Origin: Rhodobacterales bacterium
GTDB lineage: Bacteria > Pseudomonadota > Alphaproteobacteria > Rhodobacterales > Rhodobacteraceae
Assembly: GCA_003249215.1 (NCBI GenBank)
Contig: QKJR01000003.1
Span: 1-64,000, forward strand
DNA length: 64,000 nt
Direction of reading: 5' to 3'
This document shows, piece by piece, positions 26,293 to 34,643 of this stretch (positions within the stretch are counted from its first letter, which is position 1; the number at the start of each line of letters is the position of its first letter). Below the pieces are notes generated by a model. It saw nothing but the letters and a program-made list of their open reading frames with translations. It was not told the origin of the DNA and did not search any database. Position numbers and translations under genes: made by a program.

Positions 26293-27942
26293 ATGCTGCG
26301 CACGCTCGATATCCGCGACATGCTGATCATCGACCGGCTCGACCTCGTGTTCGGGCCGGGGTTGAATGTGCTGACCGGCGAGACCGGGGCGGGCAAGTCG
26401 ATCCTGCTCGATTGTCTGGGATTCGTGCTCGGCTGGCGCGGGCGAGCGGAGTTGGTGCGCCAAGGCGCGGATCAGGGCGAGGTGACGGCGGTCTTCGAGC
26501 TGCCTGCAGGCCATCCCGCGCGCACCGTGCTGGCCGAGGCGGGGATCCCGGCGGGGGATGAGCTGATCCTGCGGCGGGTGAATGCGCGCGACGGCCGCAA
26601 GAGCGCCTGGATCAACGATCGGCGCGCCTCCGGCGAGGTTTTGCGCGCGGTCTCGGCGGTTCTGGTGGAACTTCACGGCCAGCAGGATGACGGCGGCCTG
26701 ACCAATCCGCGCGGCCATCGCGCCGCGCTCGACCAATTCGCGGGTCATGACGATCTTCTGGCGGGGGCGCGCACGGCCTGGGCCGCGCGCGCGGGCGCCG
26801 CCCGGCGGCTTGCCGCCGCCCGTGCGGCGCTGGCCGAGGTGCAGGCCGAGGAGGAGTTCCTGCGCCATGCGGTGGCCGAGCTTGACGCGCTCGATCCGCA
26901 GCCGGGCGAGGAGGCGCGCCTCGATGCCGAGCGCCGCCTGATGCAGGGGGCCGAGAAGATCCGCGCCGATGTCGCGCGTGCGGCCCAGGCGCTTGGCCCC
27001 GAGGGCGCCGAGGGCGCGATGCGCGACGCCGATCGCTGGTTGCAGGGCGCGGCCGACCGCGCCGAGGGTCGGCTCGAGGCGCCGCTTGCCGCGCTCGACC
27101 GGGCGTTGATCGAGCTCGGCGAGGCGCTCGCCGGGACCGAAAGCGCGCTCGAGGCGCTGAGCTTCGACCCGCGCGCGCTCGAGGCCTGCGAGGAGCGGCT
27201 CTTTGCGATCCGGGCGCTGGCGCGCAAGCATTCCGTGGCGCCCGACGATCTGGGCGGCTTCGCCGCTGAGCTGCGCAACCGGCTCGCCGCGCTCGATGCG
27301 GGCGAGGCGGGGATTGCCGCGCTCGAGGCAGAGCTTGCGCAGGCCGGCACGCGTTACGAGGCGGCGGCGGCGCTGCTCTCCGCCGCTCGCGGCAAGGCGG
27401 CGGGGCGGCTGGATGCGGCGATGGCGGCGGAACTCGCGCCGCTCAAGCTCGAACGTGCGGTTTTCGCGACCGCGATCACCCCGGGCGAGCCGGGGCCGGA
27501 GGGCGCCGATGCCGTGGCCTTCACCGTCGCCACCAACCCCGGCGCGCCGGCCGGGCCCTTGGACAAGATCGCCTCGGGGGGCGAGTTGTCGCGCTTCCTT
27601 CTGGCGCTCAAGGTGGTTCTGGCACGCGGCGCCGATGCGCTCACGCTGATCTTCGACGAGATCGACCGCGGTGTCGGTGGCGCCACCGCCGATGCGGTGG
27701 GCCGGCGCCTCGCGCGTCTGGCCGAGGGGGCGCAGGTGCTCGTCGTGACCCATTCGCCCCAGGTCGCCGCGCGCGGGCGCGATCATTTCCGCGTGGCCAA
27801 GCGCGTCGAGAATGGCATGACCACCTCCGAGGTGGTGGCCCTCGATCCCGAGGAACGCCGCGATGAGATTGCCCGGATGATCTCGGGGGCCGAGGTCACG
27901 CCGGCGGCCCGCGCCGCGGCCGAGGAGCTGCTGAAAGGGTAA
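26293..27942 (+). CDS. recN: DNA repair protein RecN
   Basis: SMC-like ATPase for double-strand break repair. It has 549 residues. Walker A GETGAGKS is at residues 29-36, followed by a long Ala/Glu/Arg-rich coiled-coil region (about 150-370). The C-terminal ATPase half holds the ABC signature SGGELSRFLLALK and Walker B TLIFDEIDRGVGG, then VTHSPQVAARG. ATG 26293 starts directly at the family N-terminus MLRTLDIRDMLIID. It lies 36 nt downstream of bamD with no terminator between. No alphaproteobacterial LexA box (GTTC-N7-GTTC or its complement) was seen in front of it. It is followed by a large inverted-repeat element. Confidence 0.97.
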   Translation: MLRTLDIRDMLIIDRLDLVFGPGLNVLTGETGAGKSILLDCLGFVLGWRGRAELVRQGADQGEVTAVFELPAGHPARTVLAEAGIPAGDELILRRVNARDGRKSAWINDRRASGEVLRAVSAVLVELHGQQDDGGLTNPRGHRAALDQFAGHDDLLAGARTAWAARAGAARRLAAARAALAEVQAEEEFLRHAVAELDALDPQPGEEARLDAERRLMQGAEKIRADVARAAQALGPEGAEGAMRDADRWLQGAADRAEGRLEAPLAALDRALIELGEALAGTESALEALSFDPRALEACEERLFAIRALARKHSVAPDDLGGFAAELRNRLAALDAGEAGIAALEAELAQAGTRYEAAAALLSAARGKAAGRLDAAMAAELAPLKLERAVFATAITPGEPGPEGADAVAFTVATNPGAPAGPLDKIASGGELSRFLLALKVVLARGADALTLIFDEIDRGVGGATADAVGRRLARLAEGAQVLVVTHSPQVAARGRDHFRVAKRVENGMTTSEVVALDPEERRDEIARMISGAEVTPAARAAAEELLKG

Positions 27943-27945
27943 GAG

Positions 27946-28081
27946 GGGGGCGCTGCCCCCTCGCCCCTCTCGGGGCTCACCCCCGGGATATTTGGGTCAG
28001 GTTGAAAGCCGAGGCTTGCTCTTCAACCTGACCCAAATATCCCGGGGTGAATTTGCCGAAGGCAAAGAGGGGCAGAGCCCC
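27946..28081. repeat. Interspersed intergenic repeat, copy 2 (family A, complete)
   Basis: Best copy of the element. Hairpin GGGGGC-GCT-GCCCCC (27946-27960), then a perfect 26-bp inverted repeat: left arm 27981-28006 (begins CCCCGGGATATTTGGG, ends CAGGTTGAA), 15-nt loop, right arm 28022-28047. A hairpin GGGGC-AGA-GCCCC closes it (28069-28081). It lies between the convergent recN and NTF2-like genes, where it could terminate transcription from both sides. Confidence 0.88.
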
Positions 28082-28159
28082 TGCGCCTTTCGTCCCGCTG
28101 TTGCCACGGGCGGCCTGTTTGACGGGGAAGCCTGCCCCGGGAAGGAGCCTCGCCCCGTC

Positions 28160-28549
28160 TTACCCCTCAACCACGAACTGGGCCGCGACGATCTCCCAGC
28201 CCTCGGGGCCAAGGCCCATGGTGGCGGCCAGAACCGCGCCGATCCGGCCGGCATCGGTCCCATCCTCATGCACGATCCCGCTCAGCACGAAGCGCTGGAT
28301 CAGCACGCAGGCCTCGGGGCCCACCGGGCGCAGTTTCGTCTTGCCGGTCACGAGACGCGCGCGGGAAAAGGCGCCGGCGAGCTCGCCCGCGAGCAGTTCG
28401 GCGATCTCCGTGCGGCCCTCGGCGACCCCGCCGGTCAGGCTCAGGAAATCGGCATCCTCGGCAAAGAGCGCGGCCAGCGCGCGCGCATCATGCGCGCCCC
28501 AGTCGCGGGCGAAGGCGCGGGGCAGGGCGTCGGGGCGCTCGAGGCTCAT
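28160..28549 (-). CDS. SnoaL/NTF2-like domain protein (SgcJ/EcaC type)
   Basis: 129 residues forming a single NTF2-like alpha+beta domain. The start has the pattern FARDWGAHDARALAALFAEDADFLSLTGG seen in SgcJ/EcaC-type proteins (quoted over two blocks: residues 13-27 and 28-41). Family members are small ligand-binding or hydrolase folds of mostly unknown function. Its ATG overlaps the stop of the upstream FAD-oxidase gene by 4 nt (ATGA), so the two are co-translated and may act together; no substrate can be inferred. It is the last gene of the pair, followed by repeat copy 2. Confidence 0.75.
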   Translation of the reverse strand: MSLERPDALPRAFARDWGAHDARALAALFAEDADFLSLTGGVAEGRTEIAELLAGELAGAFSRARLVTGKTKLRPVGPEACVLIQRFVLSGIVHEDGTDAGRIGAVLAATMGLGPEGWEIVAAQFVVEG

Positions 28550-29931
28550 CGGCCATCCTCCGGTTGTGGCACCAGCTTGCCGGGGTTGAGGATGTTCAGC
28601 GGATCGAGTGCGGCCTTGATCGTGCCCATCACGTCCCAGGCCTCGCCATGTTCCTCGGCCATCAACCCGCGTTTGCCAAGCCCCACGCCATGTTCGCCGG
28701 TGATCGTGCCGCCCATCGAGAGCGCCATTGCGGCGAGATCATGGGCAAGCACCTTCGCCCGGGCGAGCTCGTCCTGGTTGTCGCGCTCCAAGAGCAGGAT
28801 CGCATGGAAATTGCCGTCGCCGACATGGCCGAGGATCGGGCCGACGAGCCCCGCCTGCGCGATCAGGTCACGCGCGCGTTCGACTGCCTCGGCCAGCCGC
28901 GAGATCGGCACGCAGATATCGGTGACAAGCCCCATCGACCCCGGCCGCGCCGCCAGACAGGTCGAATAGGCCGCGTGCCGCATCCGCCAGAGCCGGTTGC
29001 GCTCCTCGGTCGAGCGCGCCCATTCGAAATCGGCGCCGCCCATCTCGGCCACCACCTCGCCGAAGCGCTTGGCATCCTCGGCCACACCCCCCTCCGAGCC
29101 GTGGAACTCGATCATCAGATGCGGTTTCGCGGGCAGATGGGTGCCGTTCATCCGGTTGAAAATCTCGGCGATCTCGGCATCGACAAACTCGATCCGCGCC
29201 ATCGGCACGCCCATCTGGATCACCATCTGCACCGTCTCGACCGCGGCCTCGAGCGTGTCGAAGGCGCAGACCGCGGCGGTGATCGCCTCGGGCTGACCAT
29301 GGAGCCGCAGGGTGAGTTCGGTGATGATGCCGAGCGTGCCCTCGGAGCCGAGCATGAGTGCGGTCAGATCATAGCCCGCCGCCGATTTCGCAGCCCCCGA
29401 GCCGGTGCGGATCACCCGCCCGTCGGCCAGAACGACGGTGAGCCCCGCGACATTGTCGCGCATCGAGCCATAGCGCACCGTGGTCGTGCCGCTCGCCCGC
29501 GTGGCGGCCATGCCGCCAAGCGTCGCATTCGCGCCCGGATCGACCGGGAAGAAGAGCCCCGTCGCGCGCAATTCGGCATTGAGCGCCTCGCGCGTGATGC
29601 CCGGGCCCACGCGCACGAGCCGATCTTCGGGCGACAGCGCGATCACCTGATCCATCCGCCCCATGTCAAGCACGACGCCGCCCCTGACGGCGAGCCCGTG
29701 GCCCTCGAGCGAGGTGCCCGCGCCCCAGGCCACAACGGGCAGGCGCTGCGCGGCGCAGATCTTCACGATCGCCGCCACCTCCTCGGTCGTTTCCGGGAAG
29801 GCCACCGCATCGGGCAGGGTCTCGGGGAACCAGGTTTCCGAGCGCCCGTGCTGGGCACGTTCGGCGGCCGAACGGCTCAGCCGCGCGCCGATCAGGGCCT
29901 CGATCTCGCTCAGGGCGGTTTCTGTGGACAT
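28546..29931 (-). CDS. FAD-binding 2-hydroxyacid oxidase (GlcD / D-lactate dehydrogenase type)
   Basis: 461 residues from ATG 29931, which has GAGGAG 4 nt upstream. The N-terminal PCMH-type FAD domain includes PVVAWGAGTSLEGHGLA and VDPGANATLGGMAATRASG. The C-terminal FAD-oxidase domain includes GHVGDGNFHAILL with metal-site histidines and GTITGEHGVGLGKR. This architecture belongs to the GlcD/D-LDH (cytochrome) group, which oxidises D-lactate, glycolate or D-2-hydroxyglutarate. Which substrate is used cannot be told from sequence. No glcE/glcF partner genes are adjacent, which favours a single-subunit D-lactate dehydrogenase. Divergent from pta across 221 nt. Confidence 0.88.
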   Translation of the reverse strand: MSTETALSEIEALIGARLSRSAAERAQHGRSETWFPETLPDAVAFPETTEEVAAIVKICAAQRLPVVAWGAGTSLEGHGLAVRGGVVLDMGRMDQVIALSPEDRLVRVGPGITREALNAELRATGLFFPVDPGANATLGGMAATRASGTTTVRYGSMRDNVAGLTVVLADGRVIRTGSGAAKSAAGYDLTALMLGSEGTLGIITELTLRLHGQPEAITAAVCAFDTLEAAVETVQMVIQMGVPMARIEFVDAEIAEIFNRMNGTHLPAKPHLMIEFHGSEGGVAEDAKRFGEVVAEMGGADFEWARSTEERNRLWRMRHAAYSTCLAARPGSMGLVTDICVPISRLAEAVERARDLIAQAGLVGPILGHVGDGNFHAILLLERDNQDELARAKVLAHDLAAMALSMGGTITGEHGVGLGKRGLMAEEHGEAWDVMGTIKAALDPLNILNPGKLVPQPEDGR

Positions 29932-30017
29932 GGGCTCCTCCATTGCTGCCCGTGTTCTAGGCGCTCGGGGCGCCGGACGGAAGAGCAAGCGCGTCGTGGC
30001 GCCGCAGTGCAGAAATA

Positions 30018-30036
30018 TTTTGCCCATGCAGCAAAA
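30018..30036. promoter_or_regulatory. Inverted repeat in the glcD-like / pta divergent region
   Basis: TTTTGC-CCATGCA-GCAAAA is a perfect 6-bp inverted repeat with a 7-nt centre, in an AT-rich patch 117 nt upstream of the pta start and 87 nt upstream of the FAD-oxidase start. GCAA/TTGC half-sites are used by short-chain-acyl-CoA regulators (RamB/PccR type) in relatives, but no regulator can be assigned from this alone. Confidence 0.33.
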
Positions 30037-30152
30037 ATTTGTTCACGATCAAAGTGGGAAACCTGTCCAGGGTTTATCGGGGCTTCACGGTTGCGTCGCA
30101 CAGTAGCGCGCGGCCGGGGCCCGGGGGCCGGGCCAGATGCAAGGAGAGCGCG

Positions 30153-31541
30153 ATGATTTTCGAGAACCGCCTGTGGGACGATCTGCAACCGGGCATGAGC
30201 GCAGAGCTGCGCCGGCTGCTCACCGCCGATGATTTCTATGTCTTTGCCGCGGCGTCGGGCAATCACAACCCGCTGCACCTGTCGTCCGAGGATGGCGACG
30301 GCGATGGCAAGCGCGAGGCGGTGGCGCCGGGGATGTTCGTCTCCTCGCTGATCTCGGGGGTGCTTGGCAATTTCCTGCCCGGGCCCGGCACGCTCTATCA
30401 GATGCAGAACCTCATTTTCCACGAGCGCGCCCATGCCGGCGAAGAGCTGATCGCGCGGGTCACCGTCACCGCCAAGGATCCCGATGGCTCGGTCACCTGC
30501 GCGACCGAGGTGCGCCGCGTGGGCGATGATGCGCTCATCGTCGAGGGCGAGGCCAAGGTGCTCGCCCCCAAGAAGAAACTGCGCTTCGAGGAGATCGACG
30601 TGCCCGGCCTCATCGTGCAACGCCACCGCCATTTCGAGCGCCTGCTCGAGATCGCCGAGCCGTTGCCCGCGCTGGTCACCTCGGTCGTCTGCCCCGAGGC
30701 CGATCATGCGCTGGAAGGCGCGCTGATCGCGGCGGAGCATTCGATCCTGACGCCGATCCTGATCGGCGACCCCGCCAAGATCGAGGCCGCCGCCAAGGCG
30801 ATCGGCAAATCGCTCGAAGGTTATGAGATCCTGCCGGCGATGAGCCACCGCGAGGCCGCGCGCCTTGGTGTCGATCTGGTCAATCAGGGCCGTGCGGGGG
30901 CGATCATGAAGGGGCATCTGCATACCGATGACCTTCTGAAACCGATGCTCGACAAGGCGACCGGTCTGCGGATCGGGCGCCGCTTCACCCATATTTTCGT
31001 GATGGATGTGCCGGGCGTGGCCCATCCGCTGCTGGTCACCGATGCCGCGATCAACATCGCGCCCGATCTCGCGACCAAGGTCGATATCGTGCAAAACGCC
31101 ATCGATCTGGCGATCTCGATCGGCATTGCCGAACCCAAGGTCGGCGTCTTGAGCGCGGTCGAGACGGTGAACCCGGCTATCCCCTCCTCGATCGACGCGG
31201 CGCTCCTGTCGAAGATGGCCGAACGCGGGCAGATCAAGGGCGGGCAAGTCGACGGGCCGCTCGCGATGGACAATGCGGTCGACATCGGCGCTGCGCGCAC
31301 CAAGGGGCTGCGCGGGGCGGTCGCGGGGCACGCCGAGGTGCTCGTGGTGCCGGGGATCGACTCGGGCAACATGCTGGCCAAGCAGCTCGCCTATATCAGC
31401 CATGCCGAGGGGGCGGGGATTGTGATGGGCGCCAAGGTGCCGGTGATCCTGAATTCGCGCTCGGACAGCGCGATGGCGCGTCTGGCCTCGGCCGCCGTGG
31501 CCGCGATCCACTATCACCGTATGGCGGGAGGCAAGGCATGA
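30153..31541 (+). CDS. pta: Bifunctional MaoC-like hydratase domain / phosphate acetyltransferase
   Basis: 462 residues with two parts. Residues of about 10-130 form a MaoC-like hot-dog domain (DDFYVFAAASGNHNPLH, then VAPGMFVSSLIS). Residues of about 150-455 form a phosphate acetyl/butyryltransferase domain (HLHTDDLLKP, THIFVMDVPG, TDAAINIAPDL, LDGPLAMDNA-like VDGPLAMDNAVD). The catalytic part interconverts acetyl-CoA and acetyl phosphate. The fusion is usual in Rhodobacterales, where this Pta type also serves routes that release acetyl phosphate or acetyl-CoA, such as C2-sulfonate use. ATG 30153 has AAGGAG 6 nt upstream. It overlaps ackA by 4 nt. Confidence 0.93.
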   Translation: MIFENRLWDDLQPGMSAELRRLLTADDFYVFAAASGNHNPLHLSSEDGDGDGKREAVAPGMFVSSLISGVLGNFLPGPGTLYQMQNLIFHERAHAGEELIARVTVTAKDPDGSVTCATEVRRVGDDALIVEGEAKVLAPKKKLRFEEIDVPGLIVQRHRHFERLLEIAEPLPALVTSVVCPEADHALEGALIAAEHSILTPILIGDPAKIEAAAKAIGKSLEGYEILPAMSHREAARLGVDLVNQGRAGAIMKGHLHTDDLLKPMLDKATGLRIGRRFTHIFVMDVPGVAHPLLVTDAAINIAPDLATKVDIVQNAIDLAISIGIAEPKVGVLSAVETVNPAIPSSIDAALLSKMAERGQIKGGQVDGPLAMDNAVDIGAARTKGLRGAVAGHAEVLVVPGIDSGNMLAKQLAYISHAEGAGIVMGAKVPVILNSRSDSAMARLASAAVAAIHYHRMAGGKA

Positions 31542-32716
31542 CGCGCGCGATCCTGACGCTGAACTCCGGTTCCTCCTCGTTGAAACTCGGGCTTTTCACC
31601 GAAGCGCTCGAGACGATGGCGCTCGCCCATGTGGACCGGATCGGCCGGCGCGAGGCGGCGATGAAGATCCGCGATGCCAATGGCGCGGATCTGCCGATGC
31701 CACCGCATGCGCCCAACGACTTCAACACCAACGCCGCGGCGCTGCGCACCGCACTCGAGGTGTTCCGGCAGGATTTCCCCGGTCTCGAGGTGGTCGCGGT
31801 TGGCCACCGGGTCGTGCATGGTGGCAAGAGCCATGGCGCGCCGGTGCGTCTGACCGAGGAGATCATGAAGGATCTCGCGCGGCTCGCGGCCTTCGCGCCG
31901 CTCCATCAGCCGCATAACCTCGCGGGCGTGCGGGCCGCAGTCGATACCTTTCCGGGGGTGCCGAACATCGCCTGTTTCGACACGGCCTTCCACCATGGCC
32001 ATCCCTTCGTGGCAGATACCTTCGCCCTGCCGCGGCGCTATTACGAGAAGGGCTTGCGGCGCTACGGCTTCCACGGGCTGAGCTATCACTACATCAACGG
32101 CGAGCTGGAACGGACCGAACCCGCGCTGCATGCCGGGCGCGTGGTGGTCGCGCATCTGGGCTCGGGCGCCTCGATGTGCGCGATCAAGGGCGGCCAGTCG
32201 ATGGACAGCACCATGGGCTTTTCCGCCATCGACGGGCTGCCGATGGGCACCCGCACCGGGCAGATCGACCCGGGCGTTCTCCTTTATCTGATGGATGAGG
32301 AGGGCCTCGACAGCCATGCGATCTCGGACCTGCTCTACAAGGAATCCGGGCTTCTGGGCATGTCGGGGATCTCGAACGACATGCGCACGCTCGAGGGCTC
32401 GGACGAACCCGCAGCCGAAGAGGCGATCTCCTATTTCGCCTATCGCATCCGGCGCGAGATCGGGGCGCTGAGCGCGGCGATGGGCGGGCTCGACGGGCTC
32501 GTCTTCTGCGGCGGCATCGGCGAGAATTCGGCCAATATCCGGGCGCGGGTTTGCGAGGAACTGGGCTGGCTCGGGATCGAGATCGACGCCGGTGCCAACC
32601 TCGGCCATCAGCGCGACATTTCGAAGGGCAAGGTGCGGGTGCTGGTGATCCCGACGAATGAGGAAATCGTGATTGCACGCGCCGCGGCGGCGGTGCTGGA
32701 AACCTTGCCGGCCTGA
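31538..32716 (+). CDS. ackA: Acetate kinase AckA
   Basis: Transfers phosphate between acetyl phosphate and ADP/acetate, completing the Pta-AckA route. It has 392 residues. ASKHA-fold motifs: phosphate 1 LTLNSGSSSLK at the N-terminus, VGHRVVHGG with the substrate arginine, RRYGFHGLSYHY with the catalytic histidine, phosphate 2 VVAHLGSGASMCAI, MGTRTGQIDPG, and adenosine block FCGGIGENSA. It overlaps pta by 4 nt and is followed by a perfect family-B inverted repeat. The pair allows acetate assimilation or acetyl-phosphate-dependent ATP formation. Confidence 0.97.
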   Translation: MTRAILTLNSGSSSLKLGLFTEALETMALAHVDRIGRREAAMKIRDANGADLPMPPHAPNDFNTNAAALRTALEVFRQDFPGLEVVAVGHRVVHGGKSHGAPVRLTEEIMKDLARLAAFAPLHQPHNLAGVRAAVDTFPGVPNIACFDTAFHHGHPFVADTFALPRRYYEKGLRRYGFHGLSYHYINGELERTEPALHAGRVVVAHLGSGASMCAIKGGQSMDSTMGFSAIDGLPMGTRTGQIDPGVLLYLMDEEGLDSHAISDLLYKESGLLGMSGISNDMRTLEGSDEPAAEEAISYFAYRIRREIGALSAAMGGLDGLVFCGGIGENSANIRARVCEELGWLGIEIDAGANLGHQRDISKGKVRVLVIPTNEEIVIARAAAAVLETLPA

Positions 32717-32756
32717 TCTGCCTGCCCGGTGCCACCGGATTGCGGCGGTGGGGCCA

Positions 32757-32826
32757 TGAGTATTTGAACCAAGAAAAAGCTCAGAGTCTCGACAGGCTTT
32801 GGGCTTTTTCTTGGTTCAAATACTCA
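32757..32826. repeat. Interspersed intergenic repeat, copy 3 (family B, complete)
   Basis: Perfect 24-bp inverted repeat: left arm 32757-32780 (starts TGAGTATTTGAACC, then AAGAAAAAGC), 22-nt loop, right arm 32803-32826. It lies between the convergent ackA and pepP genes. The right arm carries TTTTTC after GC, so the structure resembles a bidirectional terminator. It shares the TATTT-NNN-CA core with family A but not the flanking G/C hairpins. Confidence 0.85.
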
Positions 32827-32843
32827 ACATCCACCGAAGGGGC

Positions 32844-34643
32844 TCAGAGCGGCGCGCAGGCCTGTTCGAGCCAGTTCCGCGCGCGATCCGTGACGCGGGG
32901 GCCGAGGCGCGCCAGAACTTCGGCGTGATAGCCGTCGAGCCAGGCGATCTCGGCCGCACTCAGGAGTGCAGGGTCGATGAGCCGGCGGTCGATCGGCACC
33001 CAGGTCAGCGTCTCCATCGAAAGCTGATCGCGGCCATCACCGAGCTTCGGCGCGTCGGCGACGAGGACGAGGTTCTCGATCCGGATCCCGAAGGCGCCCT
33101 CGCGGTAATAGCCGGGCTCGTTCGAGAGGATCATGCCGGGCACGAGCGGCACGCCCGAGATGCGCGAGATCCGCGCCGGGCCCTCATGCACGCAAAGTGC
33201 GGCGCCCACGCCATGGCCGGTGCCGTGGTCGTAATCCTGCCCGGCCATCCAGAGGGGGGCACGCGCCAGAGCATCGAGATCGCGCCCGGCAAGGCCGCGG
33301 GGCCAGCGCGCGCGGCTGATCGCTATCATGCCCTGCAACACCCGGGTGAAGGGGGCGCGGGCCGCCTCGGGCACCGGGCCCACGGCCATGGTGCGGGTGA
33401 TGTCGGTCGTGCCGTCGACATATTGCCCCCCCGAATCGACGAGCAGCAATTCCCCGGGTCTCACCGCGCGATCACTCGCCTCGGTCACCCGGTAATGCAC
33501 GATCGCGCCATTTGGGCCCGCACCACAGATCGTGTCGAAGCTGATCTCGGTCAGGGAGTTGGTCGCCGCGCGGAACCCTTCGAGCGCGGTGACGACCGCG
33601 ATCTCGGTGAGCCCCCCTTTCGGCGCCTCGGCATCGAGCCAGGCGAGAAACTCGACCATGGCCACGGCATCGCGGTCATGGGCTGCGCGCATCCCCTCGA
33701 TCTCGGCCGGGTTCTTGATCGCCTTGGGCAGGATACAGGGATCCTCGGCCCAGAGGATCTCGAGCCCCGCCGCCGCGAGCTCGCGCCCGACCTGCACCGG
33801 CGCCGAGCCCGGATCGACCTGCACCGGGCCGGTCAGGCTGCGCAGGCCGGCGTCAAACGCCGCGACCGGGCGCAGGGTGACCTCGGGGCCGAGTTCGGCG
33901 CGCAGGCCCGCGTCGAATTTCGCAGGATCGGCGAAGAGCGTCAGACGGCCATCGTCATGCAGCACGGCAAAGCCCTGCACGAGCGGATTGCGGGGCAGGT
34001 CGGCGCCGCGGATGTTCAAAAGCCAGCAGATCGAATCGGGCAGCGTCAGCACGGCGGCGGCAGCCCCGCGGCTGCGCAGCCCTTCGGTCAGACGGGTGCG
34101 CTTGGCCGCGCTCGTCTCGCCCGCGATCTCGGGCGGATGGATCCGCGCGGGGGCCGCGGGCGGGGCAGGGCGGTCGGCCCAGATCCGGTCGACCAGATTG
34201 GCGCTCTCGACCAGCGCGATGCCCGATCCCGCAAGGTCGGCCTCGATCGCCTCAATCTCGCGTTTGGTGTGCAGCCAGGGATCGAAGCCGACGCGCCCGC
34301 CCTGGGGCAGGGCCTCGACGAGCCAGGGGCCGGGTTTGACCTCGGGCCAGTTGACCGGAGTGAAAGCTTTGGGATCGGTCTCGGCGCGGACCTGCACGCG
34401 GTAACGGCCGTCGATGAAAACGCCCGCGCGATCCCCGAGCGCAATGCAGAACCCGGCCGAGCCGGTGAAGCCGGTGAGCCAGGAAAGCCGCGCATCGCGC
34501 TCGGCCACATATTCGCCCTGATGCGCATCGGCGCGGGGGATCAGAAAGCCGTCGAGCCCCTCGGCCGCGATCTCGGCGCGCAGCGCCGCAAGCCGCGCGG
34601 GGCCAAGTTCGGGCGCGGATTTCGCCGAGAAATCCTGAAACAT
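32844..34643 (-). CDS. pepP: Xaa-Pro aminopeptidase P, M24B family
   Basis: 599-residue, three-domain aminopeptidase P of the longer (eukaryote-like) type that removes N-terminal residues before proline. Two creatinase-N-type domains (about 1-300) contain RADAHQGEYV and ERDARLSWLTGFTGSAG. The C-terminal pita-bread domain has the dinuclear metal ligands: two Asp in LLVDSGGQYVDGTTDITRT, His in HGTGHGVG, Glu in SNEPGYY and Glu in IRIENL. No signal peptide, so it is cytoplasmic. Its start shares one base with the cobT stop, so it is translated from the cobT transcript. Confidence 0.95.
   Translation of the reverse strand: MFQDFSAKSAPELGPARLAALRAEIAAEGLDGFLIPRADAHQGEYVAERDARLSWLTGFTGSAGFCIALGDRAGVFIDGRYRVQVRAETDPKAFTPVNWPEVKPGPWLVEALPQGGRVGFDPWLHTKREIEAIEADLAGSGIALVESANLVDRIWADRPAPPAAPARIHPPEIAGETSAAKRTRLTEGLRSRGAAAAVLTLPDSICWLLNIRGADLPRNPLVQGFAVLHDDGRLTLFADPAKFDAGLRAELGPEVTLRPVAAFDAGLRSLTGPVQVDPGSAPVQVGRELAAAGLEILWAEDPCILPKAIKNPAEIEGMRAAHDRDAVAMVEFLAWLDAEAPKGGLTEIAVVTALEGFRAATNSLTEISFDTICGAGPNGAIVHYRVTEASDRAVRPGELLLVDSGGQYVDGTTDITRTMAVGPVPEAARAPFTRVLQGMIAISRARWPRGLAGRDLDALARAPLWMAGQDYDHGTGHGVGAALCVHEGPARISRISGVPLVPGMILSNEPGYYREGAFGIRIENLVLVADAPKLGDGRDQLSMETLTWVPIDRRLIDPALLSAAEIAWLDGYHAEVLARLGPRVTDRARNWLEQACAPL

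Noticed and set aside
27946-28081. Could the repeat arms be a CRISPR array?
   Set aside because: Copies are single or paired, inverted, and scattered over 53 kb; there are no evenly spaced direct repeats with unique spacers and no cas genes.
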